64,000 nucleotides of DNA, taken from NCBI GenBank assembly GCA_011033025.1, contig WFMF01000540.1:48439-112438 (forward strand), given 5' to 3'. This document shows positions 60,049-64,000 of the stretch, in pieces. The stretch's first letter is position 1; every line of letters starts with the position of its first letter. Source of the DNA: Beroe forskalii (Eukaryota; Ctenophora; Nuda; Beroida; Beroidae). The notes below the pieces were generated by a model. That model was not told the DNA's origin, made no database searches, and saw nothing but the letters and a program-made list of their open reading frames with translations. The position numbers and the translations under genes are program-made.

Positions 60049-61380
60049 ATGTCTGTTCCTTACGCACCAACAAATATAAAGATTCCAAATGGGTTCCAAA
60101 ATCTACTTGAAGCCCTAGCAAGAGCAGTGCTGAAAGATCAACCTGAAGATATCCTGAAGTTCTCAGCCATGTTTTTCGAGGAGCAGCTTCGACTTCGAGA
60201 AGGTACTTGGTGACATAGAACAAACTGTCCATGTGTATTGTGCATTAGGTATATCAACTAATAAATTTTCACTCTTTGGACCATGAAATTTTATAGAATT
60301 GAGCTTCAAGTACAGTTCAGTAAGCTGAATAAGTTTAAGATTATTTCTAACAATTAGTCTTCTGAATTGTGCAATATGTATTACAGAATCAGTGAAGAAA
60401 ACGAAGCCAGTCACACCTCCTGCTGAACCCAAACCAGCAACCCCTCCTGCCGAAGAAAAGCCTGCAACCCCTCCAGCTGAAGGAAAACCTGCAACCCCTC
60501 CTGCTGAACCTAAACCAGCAACCCCTCCTGCAGCTGAAGAAAAACCAGCAACTCCTCCAGCTGAACCTAAACCAGCAACCCCTCCAGCTGAACCTAAACC
60601 AGCAACCCCTCCTGCAGAAGAAAAACCAGCAACCCCTCCTGCTGAAGAAAAACCAGCAACCCTCCTGCAGCTGAAGAAAAACCAGCAACCCCTCCTGCAG
60701 CTGAAGAAAAACCAGCAACCCCTCCTGCTGAAGAAAAACCTGCAACCCCTCCTGCAGCTGAAGAAAAACCAGCAACCCCTCCAGCTGAAGAAAAACCAGC
60801 AACCCCTCCTGCTGAAGAAAAACCAGCAACCCCTCCTGCTGAAGAAAAACCAGCAACCCCTCCTGCTGAACCTAAACCAGCAACCCCTCCTGCAGCTGAA
60901 GAAAAACCAGCAACCCCTCCTGCAGCTGAAGAAAAACCAGCAACCCCTCCTGCTGAAGAAAAACCTGCAACCCCTCCTGCTGAAGAAAAACCTGCAACCC
61001 CTCCAGCTGAACCTAAACCAGCAACCCCTCCAGCTGAACCAAAGCCAGCAACCCCTCCTGCAGCTGAAGAAAAGCCTCCAACCCCTCCTGCTGGAGATAA
61101 ACCACCAACCCCTCCAGCTGAACCTAAACCAGCAACCCCTCCTGCAGAAGAAAAACCAGCAACCCCTCCTGCTGAAGAAAAACCAGCAACTCCTCCTGCA
61201 GCTGAAGAAAAACCAGCAACCCCTCCTGCAGCTGAAGAAAAACCAGCAACCCCTCCTGCTGAACCAAAACCAGCAACCCCTCCGGCTGAACCTAAACCAG
61301 CAACCCCACCTGCTGAACCTAAACCGGCAACTCCACCCACAGAAGTAAAGCCAGCAACTCCAGAGACAAGTACTGCATAA
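60049..61380 (+). CDS. SPA17/CABYR-like RIIa-domain protein with about 34 PATPPAE(E/P)K repeats
   Basis: Two exons, 60049-60202 and 60387-61380, with a phase-1 intron. Residues 1-51 (MSVPYAPTNIKIPNGFQNLL, then EALARAVLKDQPEDIL and FFEEQLRLRE) match the RIIa dimerisation-docking domain of SPA17, CABYR and ropporin. This helix bundle binds AKAPs in the sperm flagellum. Exon 2 encodes about 34 nine- to ten-residue repeats of the form PATPPAEPK or PATPPAAEEK, ending PATPETSTA. CABYR also has a Pro-rich PxxP tail. One C is missing from a CCCC run at 60660-60662 and shifts the frame there; restoring it gives 383 whole codons (382 residues). Poly(A) signals AATAAA lie at 62048 and 62092. A sperm flagellar role is inferred from the family. 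The repeat number is likely variable and hard to assemble. Confidence 0.85.
60416..61360 (+). repeat. 27/30-bp coding minisatellite
   Basis: AACCAGCAACCCCTCCTGC-type units repeat about 34 times in two lengths (27 and 30 bp, differing by one Ala codon). Two units read PPTPP instead of PATPP. The antisense strand is also open (Gly/Ala/Val-rich), but this follows from the repeat composition. Confidence 0.9.
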
Positions 61381-62748
61381 TTGTTAGTTTCAAAACTAGC
61401 CACTCAATCAAGTATAGAAGTATATGATCTTCAATGAAGGCAAGGAATAAGCTGAGGAAGTTAGAATAACTCCCAGATTACAGTGACATCTTGAATGCCA
61501 GGAACTAACACCAAATATGGTATTAAAGTGTACTGCAAAATTGATTTGCCCCAGGGTTCTAAGATTGGTAGAATATGTAAATGATGCAAAATTTGATAGC
61601 ATCTTGCATACAGTTAAATTTCTTATACAGTGATTTTGGTTGCTGAGGTCCTTGCTTATTTGTTGTGTAGGAACAAGTAAGTCACTTCACTTTATTCAAT
61701 CATGAAGAATATCTTAAGTTTTGATGTCTGATAACTTCAAAAGATGGAGCATATTTGTATCTTCATATGAATTGTATGAGAGTTTTTAATGCTATAATCT
61801 ATATTTATCATTTGTTTAGAGTTGAGAGTGGGACCTTGAAGCTGCAACATTCAAATCTATATAGCAATAATTGTATATCACAAACCTGACTCCAAAGAAG
61901 TTTCTATATCCCTTTGAATTTAAGATTCCCCATTGTCCTAATTAAGTTTTAAAGATTTAAATAATGTCATCTCAGCATTTAGATATTTCATAAACTAATC
62001 AATTTTAGTCTTCTATAGCTCTATAGAAGAGAAACAGTCCAATGGGCAATAAATTATTTCCTGTACCTATAAAAGTACAAAATGAAGAGAAAATAAAATT
62101 GATGAGATACCGGCCACATTCATCAATTATTTCAAACTGTTTAATTGATTGCATCGAAATCTTTGATTAGGCATATTATAGAATATAGAACAAACCAATT
62201 TGAATAATAAAAAAGATTTCACCAATGTCTAAATGCGTATCTATCTGTATTGTAATTCTGAAATATTTTTATTCTATTTATACGAAAAGAAATCCTGTTT
62301 ATTGCTTACAGTTAATAATAATATAATAATATAATGATTTTACTATAAAGTAACTCGATTAACTCTATTAAAATAAGCTAATAAACTTCATCATTCGTTT
62401 CCACACCTTATATCCAAGGTGTCCAAAATAGAATAAAAAATTACATTCTAATACTTCACTATTATTTCATACCTTCACAAGGTACCCCCAGTCTAAAGTC
62501 AGAATTGTGAAAATAGAAATAAAGATGAACATAATAAGTTAATTGACCCTGCTTGAATTAAAAAGTGGTACAATAATAAATAATTGACTGAAATAAATAA
62601 TTAAGCCATAGTTAGAATCCAAAATAAGCAAAACCAGTGAAAAATAACAAACGATTTTTAACATAAATACCTACAAAAAAACTACTGTCAATAAACAATT
62701 ATAAAGACACCTGCTAACTATGCAATAGTACTTGGTCTGACATAGGTG
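61381..62748. other. 3' flank of the RIIa gene, AT-rich
   Basis: Likely includes the 3' UTR to the AATAAA signals at 62048-62097. Beyond that the sequence is AT-rich and I see no gene. Confidence 0.5.
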
Positions 62749-62949
62749 TTAATACCTTTTTCTCTTTGCAATATATTTGTTTTCCATCAAAAAGTTATTA
62801 AACTTTGATTTATTTTCTAGATAACCAACTCCTTCAATCTTGTCTAATATAAGATTTGAAACTTGCCAATAGTTGTCAGCATTTTCATGTAAACATTCAT
62901 TCTTAAAAACTTCCAAATTACTCTTAAATGCATTCACATATATCTATAT
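62749..62949 (-). CDS. Candidate last exon of an unrecognised gene
   Basis: A minus-strand frame of about 63 codons has non-repetitive, well-mixed amino-acid composition: AFKSNLEVFKNE, ADNYWQVSNLILDKIEG, YLENKSKFNNFLMENKYI, ending KRKRY and a stop. A TAG acceptor-like site precedes it at about 62949, directly abutting the repeat at 62953. I do not recognise the family. It may be the C-terminus of a gene whose other exons lie beyond the right edge, or a fragment truncated by the repeat. Confidence 0.4.
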
Positions 62950-62952
62950 CTT

Positions 62953-63660
62953 CCCCTAACCAGGGGTGTAGATACTACTCTGTGCTCATAACCAGAGCCC
63001 TGGTTAGGGCAAATCTATATCATAATCATAAGTTAATTAAATTTTTTTGTTAACACAATGCAGCAATGCACGTGCAATGTTAAATATGGAATTCTGCAGA
63101 GCAAAGCAGCAATTGCCAGGCGTTGCCGGTTGCCTGGCCACCTGCGCGCGCGACAACGTCTGACAAGCCAGCAAAAAGCTACCTAGCTTAGGTCATGACA
63201 AATGTTTGACCATGACTAGAACTTGTCAGATATTGTCTGACCATGACCCCTACGCCTTCGGCGGGCGCGCGCGTCCGCCAAAGGCACTGTATTGTCAAAC
63301 GTTGTCTGACCCCTTCGCCTTTGGTGGGCGCGCGCACGTCCGCGCGGGGCTTATGGCTAAATAGCTGGATGATTGGATGAACGACGGCGCGGGCGCGCGG
63401 CGCGGCGCTTCCCTACGGCCACGAGACTCCTTAAGCCCGCTGAAAATGCTGAAATAGTGAAATACTGAAATGTGTGCGCGCCGCGCGACGCAGCTAACAG
63501 GGGTATAAATATACGTATTTAGCAACTATACCGGACAGGCGCAACGTAAACATGTCAAATTGTGTCGCTGACCGGGACCATTATTTCGGAGGACGCCCGC
63601 GCACGCCCACTGGGCACTGTCGTTTGACAAACGTGAACAGGGCAGGGTATGGGTCTCCGT
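62953..63660. mobile_element. GC-rich repeat related to the 41.2-kb element
   Basis: CCCCTAACCAGGGG (62953-62966) is the exact reverse complement of 41337-41350, and TTGCCAGGCGTTGCC (63113) matches the terminus at 41201. The block is CpG-rich with several GGCGCGCGCG runs and repeated GTCTGACCATGACC / GTCAAACGTTGTCTGACC strings. Ends are not clear, so it may be several nested or partial copies. Confidence 0.5.
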
Positions 63661-64000
63661 ATTTAGCAAAATAGCATCATATACGACGCTTTTTATTTGC
63701 ATGATTTTTCCTTAGTCTACATTAGTGTCAAGCCTGTGAACCTGGCTGACATGAGAATGAAAATCTGACAGTGAATTAGAAAGTTTCATGTACTCAAAAG
63801 TACAATACTTTCGAAGGTGGCAGAATGTTTTGTCTCTGATGCTATGTTTCATGAATGAATAATACTTTGCTATTATTGTTCATAATCTGTTGTTAAGTTA
63901 TTTTTATCAAATTATTTGCAATGTAGCTGCACATGAATGCAAGGCATAAGTAAATTTATTATTAGTACCTCGACATAAGGGTTCTTAATATAGTGATATA
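63661..64000. other. Right edge, nothing recognised
   Basis: AT-rich sequence with no reading frame or repeat I can identify. Confidence 0.5.

Noticed and set aside
60594..61403. 269-codon Gly/Ala/Val-rich minus-strand frame
   Set aside because: Antisense of the PATPP coding repeat; the forward frame has the RIIa exon and matching splice phase.

Overview
The window is nuclear DNA of an invertebrate animal, probably marine. The base composition is AT-rich and most of the sequence is non-coding. Genes have short spliced exons with GT-AG introns. Gene content is metazoan: twinfilin, a sperm-type RIIa (SPA17/CABYR-like) protein, and secreted PAN/galectin-like proteins. I cannot name the species. 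There is no bacterial gene organisation, CRISPR array, rRNA or recognisable tRNA.

Layout. Positions 116-2853 (minus) hold the N-terminal half of twinfilin in five exons, running off the left edge. Positions 3119-4222 hold an intact LINE-type ORF1 protein gene with no ORF2. Positions 5-13 kb are accessory DNA: a 34-bp minisatellite, a 1.14-kb transposon-like element with perfect terminal inverted repeats and eight 104-bp tandem units, and a small foldback element. Positions 13.2-14.1 kb and 39.0-39.9 kb (both minus) hold two intronless paralogues of an Aur1-like PAP2-superfamily enzyme. They differ strongly in GC content, and the first carries a one-base frame break. Between them, 18.6-26.1 kb and 26.6-30.1 kb form a direct segmental duplication. 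The first copy is interrupted by a decayed R2-type retrotransposon with reverse transcriptase and restriction-like endonuclease, so the second copy serves as the empty site.

Positions 43.1-47.2 kb hold a five-exon gene for a Ser/Pro/Lys-rich protein of about 1,035 residues. Positions 47.9-55.9 kb hold a tandem duplication of a secreted protein gene: signal peptide, then a Cys-rich PAN/apple-like domain, then a galectin-like domain. The second copy is damaged or differently spliced. Positions 60.0-61.4 kb hold a two-exon RIIa-domain gene with about 34 Pro-rich repeats.

Two window-wide patterns stand out. First, a dispersed family of about 65-bp elements occurs more than twenty times. Each has GGCGGT/ACCGCC ends, often flanked by TA, and a core built on TGACGTCATTATCAT. 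Second, several otherwise coherent genes are each broken by single-base shifts at short homopolymers. Correcting these by one base gives whole-codon totals, which points to assembly indels rather than decay.

The genes do not form a pathway. The neighbourhood is a mix of housekeeping, lipid, secreted-lectin and sperm-type genes in a repeat-rich region.
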